From Chitinophaga filiformis (lineage in GTDB: Bacteria; Bacteroidota; Bacteroidia; Chitinophagales; Chitinophagaceae): a stretch of 64,000 bases of DNA. The DNA lies in contig NZ_FNBN01000006.1 in assembly GCF_900102545.1 (NCBI RefSeq), positions 124,001 through 188,000 of the forward strand. The letters are read 5' to 3'. Below, one piece after another: positions 37,759 through 46,155 of this stretch (position 1 is its first letter; the number at the start of each line of letters is the position of its first letter). A program made the position numbers and the translations under genes. Below the pieces are notes generated by a model. It searched no databases and was not told the origin of the DNA. It saw nothing but the letters and a program-made list of their open reading frames with translations.

Positions 37759-38619
37759 TCAGGCAGCAACATCATCATGATCTGTTCCGGTGATCACATC
37801 ATACCATTCTGTGATCTCTTTCTCGAAAGCGGCCGTCTTTTCCCTGAATTTGGCCAGGGTATCGTTACCTAATGGCAGGTGTACAGGAGGTTTTTCCGCA
37901 TGTCCCAGTTTCACAAAGGCTTGTGCCAGCTTAACCGGATCGCCGGGTTGTTTTTTATTGGCATTCGCAGCAAAGGAACGCATTGCCCCCACAGTGGCTT
38001 CATAATCGCTGATCTCATTGCTGGTTTTTATCAGTGAGGCATGGTCGAGGAATTCTGTCCGGAAGAAACCAGGAGCTACCACAGTGGCGTAGATACCCAG
38101 CGGAGCCAGCTCCTGTGCCATGGCTTCAGTAATACCTTCTACGGCAAATTTGGTAGAACCATAAATACCCCAGCCTACATAACCGAATAAACCACCTACA
38201 GAAGAAATATTGATCACATGACCAGATCCCTGTGCCCTCATATAAGGCAATACCGCACGGGTTACATTCAACAATCCAAATACATTTACTTCGTAGTTAT
38301 TCTTTACTTCCTGCGCTGTAGCTTCTTCCACTCCGCTTAACAATCCATAACCGGCATTATTTACCAGGACGTCAATTCTTCCAAAAGTGTCAATAGCCTG
38401 TTTGGCGGCAACCTGTGCCTGTTCTTCATTAGTGATGTCCAGGGTTACAACAGCAAGATTTTCATGATTTCCCAGCTGGACGGCCAGGTCCTGTGGTTTG
38501 CTACGTACAGTAGCTATCAGTTTATCGCCTGCGGCAAGAACTGCCTTTGATATTTCTAATCCGAAGCCCCGGGATGCGCCGGTGATGAACCATACTTTCT
38601 GTGTGTTTACGCTTTTCAT
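37759..38619 (-). CDS. Short-chain dehydrogenase/reductase
   Basis: NAD(P)-dependent oxidoreductase of 286 residues. The start at 38619 (MKSVNTQKVWFITGASRGFG) puts the dinucleotide-binding TGxxxGxG motif at the N-terminus; the frame upstream to 38703 encodes a hydrophobic stretch I regard as non-coding. NNAGYGLLSG and the catalytic Ser...YGSTK segment are present. It belongs to the classical SDR group that often acts on aldehydes or ketones. The AraC-type gene 81 bases upstream on the same strand may control it. Substrate unknown. Confidence 0.9.
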   Translation of the reverse strand: MKSVNTQKVWFITGASRGFGLEISKAVLAAGDKLIATVRSKPQDLAVQLGNHENLAVVTLDITNEEQAQVAAKQAIDTFGRIDVLVNNAGYGLLSGVEEATAQEVKNNYEVNVFGLLNVTRAVLPYMRAQGSGHVINISSVGGLFGYVGWGIYGSTKFAVEGITEAMAQELAPLGIYATVVAPGFFRTEFLDHASLIKTSNEISDYEATVGAMRSFAANANKKQPGDPVKLAQAFVKLGHAEKPPVHLPLGNDTLAKFREKTAAFEKEITEWYDVITGTDHDDVAA

Positions 38620-38699
38620 TTTGTTCGTGTTTTGTGATACAAAGATGAAAAGAAGCCAGCAGGCGGACTTTAGCAAAAGCAATGAACCTTTTATGAAAA

Positions 38700-39623
38700 T
38701 CAAAGATGGTATGTCTTCCTGAATTCAGCGGGGGTAATACCAGTATTTTTCTTGAAGAATGAATTGAAATTGGGTTGTTCTGCATAACCTATACTGTATC
38801 CAATCTCCTGTAATGACCAGTCAGTTTGCAGCAATAATACCTTTGTTTCGTCCAGCAGGCGGTTTTTGATATGAGTGCTCACATTCTGGCCGGTATGCTT
38901 CTTCAGCAAGGCATTGAGGTAATTGGGATGCACGGCCAGATCTGCCGCAAATTCCTTGGCTGTCCTGATCCGGATCGGCGTTTCTTTATTGATGCCGGCA
39001 GTTTCCGCTTCCAGTAATCTGAAAAATTCATGCACATGGCGGAATTCATCCGTTATATTGTCCGGCGGAGGGAAATTGGCAACCTTGGCACTTTCCACCA
39101 TCAACAGTTGCAGATAAGCCTGCAGGGAATCATCACTCCATTTGCTGCCCAGCAACTCCTCCTCCTTCATTTTCGCAAACAACTGCTCCAGCGGCTGAGC
39201 ATTCTGCTCCGTCAGCCGGATCACGCTCTTAGCCTTGTCCGTGAACAGGGCAAATTTGTCCATACTTGCCTTTAAAGTGGGATGCTCATTGACAAAGGAT
39301 CTTCTGAAGAGACAATAGTAGCCTCCCGACTCATCGGATAAATTTTTCCAGGAAATGATATCATTAGGATGGATAAACAGAATAGTCGGCTCTTCCAGGT
39401 AATAGGTATTTAGTCCCATTGTAAACACCCCTGCTCCTTTCGTGGTCAGCAGTATCTTATAGAAATCTCTCCGGTTGGGCGACAGGTAATTCCGGCATTC
39501 ATGTACTTCCCTGTTAAACACCCTGATGGTCCAGTCCTCAAAATATTCACGGAATACGGGGACGAGGTCAGGAATATCTCTTAATGTATCTATGGTACGG
39601 CTGTCAAGCGTCTGAGATGGCAT
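38700..39623 (-). CDS. AraC family transcriptional regulator
   Basis: A 307-residue regulator with an N-terminal cupin-like sensing domain (KILLTTKGAGVFTMGLNTYYL, approximately residues 56-76) and a C-terminal double helix-turn-helix of the AraC/XylS type. The latter has KEFAADLAVHPNYLNALLKK and the second helix pair WSLQEIGYSIGYAEQPNFNS, followed by FFKKNTGITPAEFRK. It probably senses a small molecule and controls the adjacent dehydrogenase gene downstream. Confidence 0.92.
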   Translation of the reverse strand: MPSQTLDSRTIDTLRDIPDLVPVFREYFEDWTIRVFNREVHECRNYLSPNRRDFYKILLTTKGAGVFTMGLNTYYLEEPTILFIHPNDIISWKNLSDESGGYYCLFRRSFVNEHPTLKASMDKFALFTDKAKSVIRLTEQNAQPLEQLFAKMKEEELLGSKWSDDSLQAYLQLLMVESAKVANFPPPDNITDEFRHVHEFFRLLEAETAGINKETPIRIRTAKEFAADLAVHPNYLNALLKKHTGQNVSTHIKNRLLDETKVLLLQTDWSLQEIGYSIGYAEQPNFNSFFKKNTGITPAEFRKTYHL

Positions 39624-39746
39624 AACTGAGTGATATAGACTACTAATTTACTGCATTTGTCACAAATACCCCCCTAGATTGGCAGCTTCAGCAACCTGTC
39701 ACCCGGTGGCTATTCCTTACCTTAGTACTCACCAATACTATTAAAA

Positions 39747-40241
39747 ATGGAAGTACAACCACTTAGCAGCAAAACTTTTGGATTTATGGTATTGTATGAC
39801 ATGCATACCACTTTTTTCCCCAATGTCATCGTAGGCATTTCTGAAAAAGACGCCAATGAACGTCTGGGCACAAAAGCCAATCACATGGCATGGCTGACAG
39901 GCAGCCTGGTACAGGAACGATTCGAATTAGCTAAATTGTTTGGTATAGATAAACAGCAACAGGCGCATGAACTTTTTAAAGATCACAAAGGCATCCAGGA
40001 GGGTGTAACCTATCCTGCCCTGAGTGCTTTTGAAAAGGACTGGAAGATCATTTCTCCGCTTTTAAGGGAAGCGCTCCTTAATGCAGATGATGAGAAGTTT
40101 GATGAGCCTTTTGAAATGCCGGGTATGAAAATGAGCATTTTTGATCTGGTATCTTTTCAGACTTACCGCGAGGCGAATTGTATTGGGCAATTAGCGCTGT
40201 GGCGGAGGTTACTGGGCTATGAAGCGATGAAGTATATGTAG
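39747..40241 (+). CDS. DinB-like family protein
   Basis: A 164-residue protein that looks like a four-helix DinB/YfiT-type metalloenzyme-like protein: NHMAWLTGSLVQERFELAKL supplies the His-containing second helix, and FDLVSFQTYREANCIGQLALWRRLLG the last helix, where a metal-binding His is commonly found but is here replaced, so metal binding is uncertain. Members often act as thiol-dependent transferases; the role here is unknown. It is divergent from the AraC gene and ends in a clear terminator. Confidence 0.7.
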   Translation: MEVQPLSSKTFGFMVLYDMHTTFFPNVIVGISEKDANERLGTKANHMAWLTGSLVQERFELAKLFGIDKQQQAHELFKDHKGIQEGVTYPALSAFEKDWKIISPLLREALLNADDEKFDEPFEMPGMKMSIFDLVSFQTYREANCIGQLALWRRLLGYEAMKYM

Positions 40242-40267
40242 GCTCCTGCCCTTACACGCAGCATATA

Positions 40268-40304
40268 AGTCCCGGAAATAGTTTGTTTCCGGGACTTGCT
40301 TTTG
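40268..40304 (+). terminator. Terminator of the DinB-like gene
   Basis: An 11-bp perfect stem (AGTCCCGGAAA/TTTCCGGGACT) with a seven-base loop, followed by TGCTTTTGC. It lies 26 bases past the stop codon. Confidence 0.75.
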
Positions 40305-40311
40305 CATATAT

Positions 40312-40672
40312 CTAAGACACCTCTGGTTCGGACAAAAGAAAGCCATCTTCGGAGATATCACTTATGTCATACTGAAATCCTTCCGATAGTCTTTCCTTAC
40401 GCGGAAGAAAAAATCCTTTGATGCAATTCGGATTGCGAATCGATGACAGCACCAATTACAGCGGGGCTGGTAATCTTTCCTCGTTGATATTTTTCTGTTG
40501 CCCAATCCAAAGCACGTTGATAATTATTCTCCCAGAAATACATTCCATTCCCTAGCCAATCATATCGCTTCCTGCTGATTTTAATTTTATTTGGGTTATT
40601 CAGCAATGCATTACGAACTACTTCATCACAACCGTGGAAGCCTACAATTAAATTCGGTCTGATATGATACAT
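40312..40672 (-). pseudogene. Decayed gene of an ADP-ribosyltransferase-like family (internal deletion)
   Basis: The intact part starts at 40672 (MYHIRPNLIVGFHGCDEVVR) and encodes 91 residues up to a stop at 40397. It includes YDWLGNGMYFWENNYQRALD, a pattern of DUF3990-like proteins with a probable ADP-ribosyltransferase fold. After AVIGAVIDS the reading breaks off. In another frame 40440-40312 encodes IRNPNCIKGFFLPRKE and further residues, which look like the C-terminal end of the same kind of protein. So a central portion seems to have been lost by a deletion with frame change. Such proteins often occur in accessory islands; activity is unlikely. The family link is from memory. Confidence 0.6.
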
Positions 40673-40724
40673 TTACTGTACTTATTATTTTCTACTGCTT
40701 GCGCATGTACAACTAAACCAGCAA

Positions 40725-41324
40725 TTATACAGCTACTTTGTCAATTGCTTTCTGCAAAGCAGTTTCCTTGTATCCAGGCATATCACATCCTTCCGCCCAG
40801 AATATGCTGATGTCTGTCATACCAACAAAACCAAGCGCTGCTTTCATATATGGCACCGCAAAATCGTATGTCTGTCCAATCCCTTCGGAATAGATGCCTC
40901 CTGAAGATACTGCGAGGTATACTTTCTTATTTTTCACCAGGCCTTCTGCCTGACCTGTTGCAAAGGAGAACGTCTTTCCCGCGCGCATCACATGGTCCAT
41001 CCATGCTTTCAATGTAGACGGAACATGGAAGTTGTATATAGGCACTCCTATCACAATAATGTCCGCATCCATTACTTCATTGATGGTAGCATCTGAAACT
41101 TTTTCTACTGCCGCCACTACATCCGTCGCTACTTCTCCCATTCCACGATATACCTTCAGATGGCCCTCATGAAAATGTTCATATCGTTGCTGTGACAGAT
41201 CCTTTACTTTCACCGTACTACCCGGATAATTTGCTGTCAGCTTTTCAATAACTGCATCTGCCAGCTGTGTGCTTTTTGATTGAGCTCCGTTTACGCTTGA
41301 TATAATCTTCAATATCTTTTTCAT
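40725..41324 (-). CDS. azoR: FMN-dependent NADH-azoreductase-like flavoprotein
   Basis: A 199-residue flavodoxin-fold quinone/azo reductase. The N-terminal FMN phosphate-binding loop reads SSVNGAQSKSTQLADAV. The segment VPIYNFHVPSTLKAWMDHVM is diagnostic of AzoR/NQO-like enzymes, and SSGGIYSEG covers the flavin ring. Family members reduce quinones and azo compounds with NADH and protect from thiol or quinone stress. The gene follows the DoxX gene with a one-base gap, so the two form an operon. Confidence 0.9.
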   Translation of the reverse strand: MKKILKIISSVNGAQSKSTQLADAVIEKLTANYPGSTVKVKDLSQQRYEHFHEGHLKVYRGMGEVATDVVAAVEKVSDATINEVMDADIIVIGVPIYNFHVPSTLKAWMDHVMRAGKTFSFATGQAEGLVKNKKVYLAVSSGGIYSEGIGQTYDFAVPYMKAALGFVGMTDISIFWAEGCDMPGYKETALQKAIDKVAV

Positions 41325-41325
41325 G

Positions 41326-41691
41326 CTATTTTGATTTATTTAATTTGTGATAAGTAAAGTAGGACACTGTCAGTACTGCGAGGAAAACAAATGGTACAAC
41401 CGGAAGAGGTATCGGGTCTCCAGAAAAACCATGTGCAATACCGGCAGATATAAATGTAAAAGTGAAACCAGCATACGTCCACTCCTTCAACCTGCTGCCA
41501 ACCGGCGCCAGTAACAACACGACACCTATAAATTTGGCAATAGCCAGTTCAATCCTGAAATAAGCAGGAAAACCCAGATGTTGAAATGCCTGATCTATTT
41601 TTACATCCGTGAAATAAGCATATCCTGAATACGTCATCATTAGTGCTATAATCGCTGTGCTAATCCAATAAACAATCCTTAATGTTTTCAT
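41326..41691 (-). CDS. DoxX-like family membrane protein
   Basis: A 121-residue inner-membrane protein with four predicted spans: WISTAIIALMMTYSGYAYF, ELAIAKFIGVVLLLAPVG, WTYAGFTFTFISAGIAHGF and LPVVPFVFLAVLTVSYFTY. The length and arrangement match DoxX-like proteins, which have been connected with redox stress in other bacteria. It is first in an operon with the azoreductase. An upstream palindrome suggests regulation by a dimeric repressor, not encoded nearby. Confidence 0.85.
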   Translation of the reverse strand: MKTLRIVYWISTAIIALMMTYSGYAYFTDVKIDQAFQHLGFPAYFRIELAIAKFIGVVLLLAPVGSRLKEWTYAGFTFTFISAGIAHGFSGDPIPLPVVPFVFLAVLTVSYFTYHKLNKSK

Positions 41692-41755
41692 TTGATACTT
41701 TTTGACAGGGCAAAACTATTTACAATTGCTAATAAATAGTTAGTAGTAAACTAAA

Positions 41756-41769
41756 GGTTAGTACTAACC
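41756..41769 (-). promoter_or_regulatory. Palindromic operator candidate before doxX-azoR
   Basis: GGTTAGTACTAACC is a perfect 14-bp palindrome 65 bases upstream of the DoxX start. A related imperfect site (AGTTAGTAGTAAACT) lies next to it at about 41738-41752. The pair looks like a binding site for a winged-helix repressor such as HxlR or MarR families, which often control such oxidoreductases. No regulator gene is adjacent. Confidence 0.55.
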
Positions 41770-42204
41770 TGCAGGATAGTTACGGCCCTCTCCCTGAGAC
41801 ATTTGAGGCTTCTTTTTATAATGCTTCTGGGTAGTATTTCAGGGCTATGATTGCCGAATAGCTTACCTTTGCAGTACTACATTCGCTCTTCTATAGGCAT
41901 TTTTCCAAACAACGGGTTTTATTTTTCCCCAGTCCCTGTCCCCCTCTCAAATCACTTAAAGTCTCTTTTTTACTCCGATCAAGTCCAAGTCAAGTCCGAC
42001 TGATGTCCGACTTATCTCCTATTAAAACCCTATTCTATAAGGTCATTTCAGGCTCATTTCAGGCTCATTTGAGAGTCCCTAAGGGATATTAAGATGTATT
42101 TATTCAGTATTTATAATGAGCCTGAAGAATAAGAACATCTCCGAACAAAGAACCTAATTATCAGCCGATTATTTCGTATATTCAGTAAAATCTATTGTAC
42201 GTTT
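41770..42204 (+). promoter_or_regulatory. Gene-free, repeat-rich leader upstream of the gene at 42205
   Basis: No gene is visible. A -7 box TACCTTTG lies at 41864-41871 without a clear TTTG partner; transcription from it would give a leader of about 325 bases. Near 41985-42012 the blocks AAGTCC, GTCCGACT and GTCCGACTT recur. At 42047-42069 the 12-mer TTCAGGCTCATT occurs twice with an 11-base step. Its exact reverse complement AATGAGCCTGAA is at 42115-42126, so two mutually exclusive stems can form. Confidence 0.5.
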
Positions 42205-43131
42205 ATGGCCCAAAATTTCAATATTATCACTCAGGGACTCTCCGGTCATGTCGGAGACCTGATTTTCTACGAACGGAACGGTAAGCCGTTCTGCCGAAGG
42301 ATGCCGCAGTATGGCCCGGACAGCATGTCTGCAGCCAGTAAACAAAGCAGCCGGGAATTCGCAAAGGCCAGTAAGGCCGCAAAATCGATCCGTTCAGCCC
42401 TGAATGGAGTATGGCAGCCAGCAAAGGAAGAAACGACGATTTACAGGCTAAATACGGCCGTTTATGCGGCTTTAAGAGAAGATACCCTGCACGTGCGGGG
42501 AAAGCGCGTATTTAAACCCGCAGCCCTGCACCAGCACCTGAAAGATTTCCGGTATAACAATAAGGCTGTTATGACCATCGGAGGTATAGATACCATCCGC
42601 CAGGAAGATGGCAACATCCTGGTGAAGCTGCCTGCCAACTGGCAAAACTGGTTGAACCCTCCCAAAGACACGGGGTATATACAGCTTCACGCCGCCGCAC
42701 TGGATATGGATCTGGAGAATAATACCTGCATGGGTAGCGCCACAGCAGCCAATTGTGTACCCCTGGGAGAAAAACAGCATTCCCTGCTCCTGCCGGCTAT
42801 CCCTGTCAAAGCCACTGCCACCATCGTTGTACTGCAGCTGCGCTTTCTTCATTCTGATGCGGATATACAGGTTAACAAGTCCGCCAAAAGCGAACAGGCA
42901 TTCATTACCGCAGTGCTGGAACCAGCTTTGCCAGTGGCAGAAAAACAGGTACTGCCTTCCAAAGCTCCCAGGATCATGCAAAAGAAACGGTCCGCAGCAG
43001 CAATACTGGAAACTGCCCCCCAGCCAAAGCCAGATCCGTTTCCACCATTACCCATTGACGCCCATAGCATAGCGTCTCCGCTATCTGTTAAGAAAGATAA
43101 AAAACCGCCTACGCTTGTAAATGTGGAATGA
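42205..43131 (+). CDS. Uncharacterised protein (possibly DUF6266-related)
   Basis: A 308-residue soluble protein without signal peptide. The N-terminus ITQGLSGHVGDLIFYERNGK and RRMPQYGPDSM resembles a Bacteroidota family with the pattern G-SGKVG-(x)-RNGK-(x)-R-P, which I associate with DUF6266; this is a weak recollection. The centre is beta-rich, and the C-terminus is a Pro/Lys-rich tail (KPDPFPPLPIDAHS) that is probably disordered. Its end overlaps the start of the following secreted protein gene by 11 bases, so the two are co-translated. Function unknown. Confidence 0.65.
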   Translation: MAQNFNIITQGLSGHVGDLIFYERNGKPFCRRMPQYGPDSMSAASKQSSREFAKASKAAKSIRSALNGVWQPAKEETTIYRLNTAVYAALREDTLHVRGKRVFKPAALHQHLKDFRYNNKAVMTIGGIDTIRQEDGNILVKLPANWQNWLNPPKDTGYIQLHAAALDMDLENNTCMGSATAANCVPLGEKQHSLLLPAIPVKATATIVVLQLRFLHSDADIQVNKSAKSEQAFITAVLEPALPVAEKQVLPSKAPRIMQKKRSAAAILETAPQPKPDPFPPLPIDAHSIASPLSVKKDKKPPTLVNVE

Positions 43132-43795
43132 TTTTTTCAGCTTTCAGGTAAAAAACACATTGAGAGCTTTTTTAATCATCGCGCAGCTATTGCTTTTCTT
43201 CAACGCCCAGGCACAGCAAAACAATATAACCGGCGTTACCGCCAGTTATGACCCGGCTTCCATAGCCGAATTGTACGATCATATCCCTATTGGTCTGGAA
43301 TTCAAATATGCGAACGGACAGGTAAGAAAAACGGAAGGATATTTACAGGGAGTTTATCGCTGGAGGAATATCAAAATAACCAGCTCTGCCGGTAGCGTGC
43401 AGAATGGTTATCTGCAGCTGGACAGACAACGACTGGCAAAACTGCATTACCAGGTTGAACTCACTATCACATTGCCTGAATCAGCACAACCGCTGACCAC
43501 CACACTGACCCTCCCTCACCTGGAAAGCATTCGCTTTAACCATTATGCCGACAGCCTGAAAAGAGGTATCCGGTTTTACCTGAATGTAGAAGGATCCTTC
43601 AGCAGCGGAAAGATCTATCCGCTGGATACAGCCGCTGTAAAATTTACGGCCAGTGCAGGGAAACTATTGGGGCAGGACCTGTTGCTGAACACGGGTGATG
43701 CAACACGCACTATTACTGTTACAGCTACCAACAAAAACGATCCGTCAATGTCTATATCAAGCACAATACCTGTGAAGCAGCTCCAGGATAAATAA
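43121..43795 (+). CDS. Uncharacterised secreted protein
   Basis: A 224-residue protein with an N-terminal signal sequence: basic start, hydrophobic core (LRAFLIIAQLLLFFNAQA) and a likely cleavage before QQNN. The rest is predicted beta-sandwich with regular polar strands (ITVTATNKNDPSMSISSTIP), similar to an Ig-like or cadherin-like domain. The start overlaps the previous gene by 11 bases. It probably works with that gene's product in the periplasm or on the surface, but I recognise no family. Confidence 0.65.
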   Translation: MWNDFFSFQVKNTLRAFLIIAQLLLFFNAQAQQNNITGVTASYDPASIAELYDHIPIGLEFKYANGQVRKTEGYLQGVYRWRNIKITSSAGSVQNGYLQLDRQRLAKLHYQVELTITLPESAQPLTTTLTLPHLESIRFNHYADSLKRGIRFYLNVEGSFSSGKIYPLDTAAVKFTASAGKLLGQDLLLNTGDATRTITVTATNKNDPSMSISSTIPVKQLQDK

Positions 43796-43823
43796 CATGG
43801 GCTACCGGAGCTGACTCCCATGG

Positions 43824-45164
43824 CTAAATAAGCGCCCTGGCTTTCAGCTCCAGGTATTTGTTAATCACATTCAGTGTGAGTTGTTCAGGCGGAGTAAGTA
43901 AGGACAGAATGCCATATTTCGTGAGCTCCCGCACCATCAGTTTCTTTTCATAAGCAAACTTCTGTGCAATCACCTGACGATAGATGCCCTCTACCGTATG
44001 CACATGATCTTTTGTTACTTTTTTGAGCTCTGTATTTTCAAAGAAGACTACCAGCAACAAGTGGTACTTCGCCAGCCGGCGCAGATAAGGCAGCTGCCGC
44101 TGCAGCGCTGTCATAGACTCAAAATTGGTGAAGAGTATCAGTAAAGAACGCTGGGAAAAAACACTACGTAAAGTAACACTCAGCCTTTCATAATCACTCT
44201 CCTGCCACTGCGTTTCCTGCGCATACAGTTTCTCCAGTATCAGGTTCATTTGCGTTTTCTTACTGGAAGAAGGCAACACATCTACCTGTTGCGCAGCAAG
44301 TGTAACCAGTCCTGTTTTATCTCCCTTCTGCAAGGCAATATTGCTGAAGATCAGCGAGGCGTTGATGGCATAATCCAATAAGGATAATCCTTCGAATGGC
44401 ATCTTCATCGCCCTGCCTTTATCGATCACACAATATACCTGCTGCGATCTCTCTTCAACATAGTTATTGACCATAGGCGTACCTCTGCGTGCAGTAGCCT
44501 TCCAGTTCAACATCCGCACATCATCTCCGCGCACATATTCCTTGATATGATCAAACTCCATGCTATGACCCGTTACACGCTGTTTATGCACACCCATTTC
44601 CTGTAAACGGCCGTTGAAAGAAAAGAACTCATAATTACGTAACTGCTGAAAAGAAGGATATACCTTTACTATTTCTTCATTCAAGGGTGCAATATGACGC
44701 TGCGACAGTCCCAATAAACTACGTACGAAGGCATTGGTTTTACCGAAATGATACTCTCCCCTCTCCACAGGGCGTAAAGTGTAATGTACTTCCTGTTCCT
44801 CTCCTCCTTTCAGTTTTACTTTCTTCCTGAAATCACGTATCTGGAACTGCATTGGCAATTCTTCTAATAATATAACTGTAATGGGGAAACGATAATTATT
44901 CACCAGCTTTATCCTGATATCGTTATTATCACCATTACTGAAACGGTTCGCCATGATACGTGTTACTTCCAACGGCTTCTCTCCTGCCACATACAGGAAG
45001 AATATATCCAGTACGAGCAGAAAAGCGAGTAATGCAAAGATCAGTTCCGATATAATATACAGCGGAGGAAGGAAGTAAGACACGACGAATAACATCGCCG
45101 TACTTCCCAGCAATGCATAGAAACGTGTTGTAAAAAATAAAGACTGATAGAATGCTTTCAACAT
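43824..45164 (-). CDS. DUF58 domain-containing protein
   Basis: A 446-residue protein with two N-terminal membrane spans (AMLFVVSYFLPPLYIISELI, then ALLAFLLVLDIFFLYVAG) and a C-terminal DUF58/von Willebrand A-like domain starting near the conserved VRGDDVRMLNWKATARRGTP motif. DUF58 proteins are usual partners of MoxR AAA ATPases, and the moxR gene lies 10 bases upstream. They are thought to help assemble or mature complexes at the membrane. It is the last gene of the five-gene operon. Confidence 0.92.
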   Translation of the reverse strand: MLKAFYQSLFFTTRFYALLGSTAMLFVVSYFLPPLYIISELIFALLAFLLVLDIFFLYVAGEKPLEVTRIMANRFSNGDNNDIRIKLVNNYRFPITVILLEELPMQFQIRDFRKKVKLKGGEEQEVHYTLRPVERGEYHFGKTNAFVRSLLGLSQRHIAPLNEEIVKVYPSFQQLRNYEFFSFNGRLQEMGVHKQRVTGHSMEFDHIKEYVRGDDVRMLNWKATARRGTPMVNNYVEERSQQVYCVIDKGRAMKMPFEGLSLLDYAINASLIFSNIALQKGDKTGLVTLAAQQVDVLPSSSKKTQMNLILEKLYAQETQWQESDYERLSVTLRSVFSQRSLLILFTNFESMTALQRQLPYLRRLAKYHLLLVVFFENTELKKVTKDHVHTVEGIYRQVIAQKFAYEKKLMVRELTKYGILSLLTPPEQLTLNVINKYLELKARALI

Positions 45165-45174
45165 ACAATAGTTT

Positions 45175-46155
45175 TTACCTCGGCACTTCCACCGACTTCA
45201 CGATCTGTGAGATCACTTCGTCTGCAGTAATACCTTCCATCTCACGTTCAGGTGTCAACATAATACGATGACGCAGTACATGCGGCAACATGTTGACAAT
45301 ATCATCAGGCGTAACAAAATCACGGTTATGCATAGCGGCAACAGCTTTCGCACAATTCATCACCGCCAGTGATGCACGTGGTGATGCACCCAGGTACAAT
45401 GAAGCATTGTTACGTGTTTCATGGATCAGAGCGGCAATGTAGTGCAGCAGTTTATCTTCAATATGTACCTTGCGTACCAACAGCTGGTAGTCCATGATCT
45501 GTATGGCTGTCACCACACGTTCTACCAGCTTCGTCAGATCTGACAAGCCGTTATAATGATGCATGGCCTGCAACATAGAAATTTCTTCCGCCAGTGCAGG
45601 ATACTTCACTTCTATCTTGAAGAGAAAACGGTCCAGCTGTGCTTCCGGCAGTCGATAAGTACCTTCCTGTTCTATCGGGTTCTGTGTGGCCACTACCATG
45701 AACGGAGCAGGTAAGGGATGCGTGATGCCATCGTTGGTAATCTGTCTCTCTTCCATCACTTCAAACAGGGCCGCCTGCGTTTTTGCAGGGGCACGGTTGA
45801 TCTCATCTATCAGCACCAGGTTACTGAATACAGGACCACGCTTATATTCAAACTCTCTTTTCTCAGGATTGAATATGGAAGTACCTATCACATCCGCAGG
45901 CATGATATCGGGTGTGAACTGCAGCCTGGAGAAGTCTGCATCTATGCAGCGTGCCAGCAGTTTAGCGGTCAGCGTTTTGGCCACTCCCGGCACACCTTCT
46001 ATCAGTACGTGTCCTTGTGTAAGCAGCCCTGCTATTAACAGATCAATCATCTCATGCTGACCAATAATTACCTTGCCTATCTGCTCCCGGATGGCCACTA
46101 CCGCTTCATGAAGAGCGGTAAAATCAGTACGGGGCTGAAATGTAGTTTCCTCCAT
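45175..46155 (-). CDS. MoxR family AAA+ ATPase
   Basis: A 326-residue chaperone-like AAA+ ATPase. Walker A is GVPGVAKTLTAK, Walker B LVLIDEINRAPAKTQ, and sensor I lies in VVATQNPIEQEGTYRLPEAQ; the lid domain has LYLGASPRASLAVMNCAKA. It is thought to act with von Willebrand A-type proteins, here the DUF58 protein. The start overlaps the stop of the DUF4350 gene by one base, indicating translational coupling. Confidence 0.95.
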   Translation of the reverse strand: MEETTFQPRTDFTALHEAVVAIREQIGKVIIGQHEMIDLLIAGLLTQGHVLIEGVPGVAKTLTAKLLARCIDADFSRLQFTPDIMPADVIGTSIFNPEKREFEYKRGPVFSNLVLIDEINRAPAKTQAALFEVMEERQITNDGITHPLPAPFMVVATQNPIEQEGTYRLPEAQLDRFLFKIEVKYPALAEEISMLQAMHHYNGLSDLTKLVERVVTAIQIMDYQLLVRKVHIEDKLLHYIAALIHETRNNASLYLGASPRASLAVMNCAKAVAAMHNRDFVTPDDIVNMLPHVLRHRIMLTPEREMEGITADEVISQIVKSVEVPR

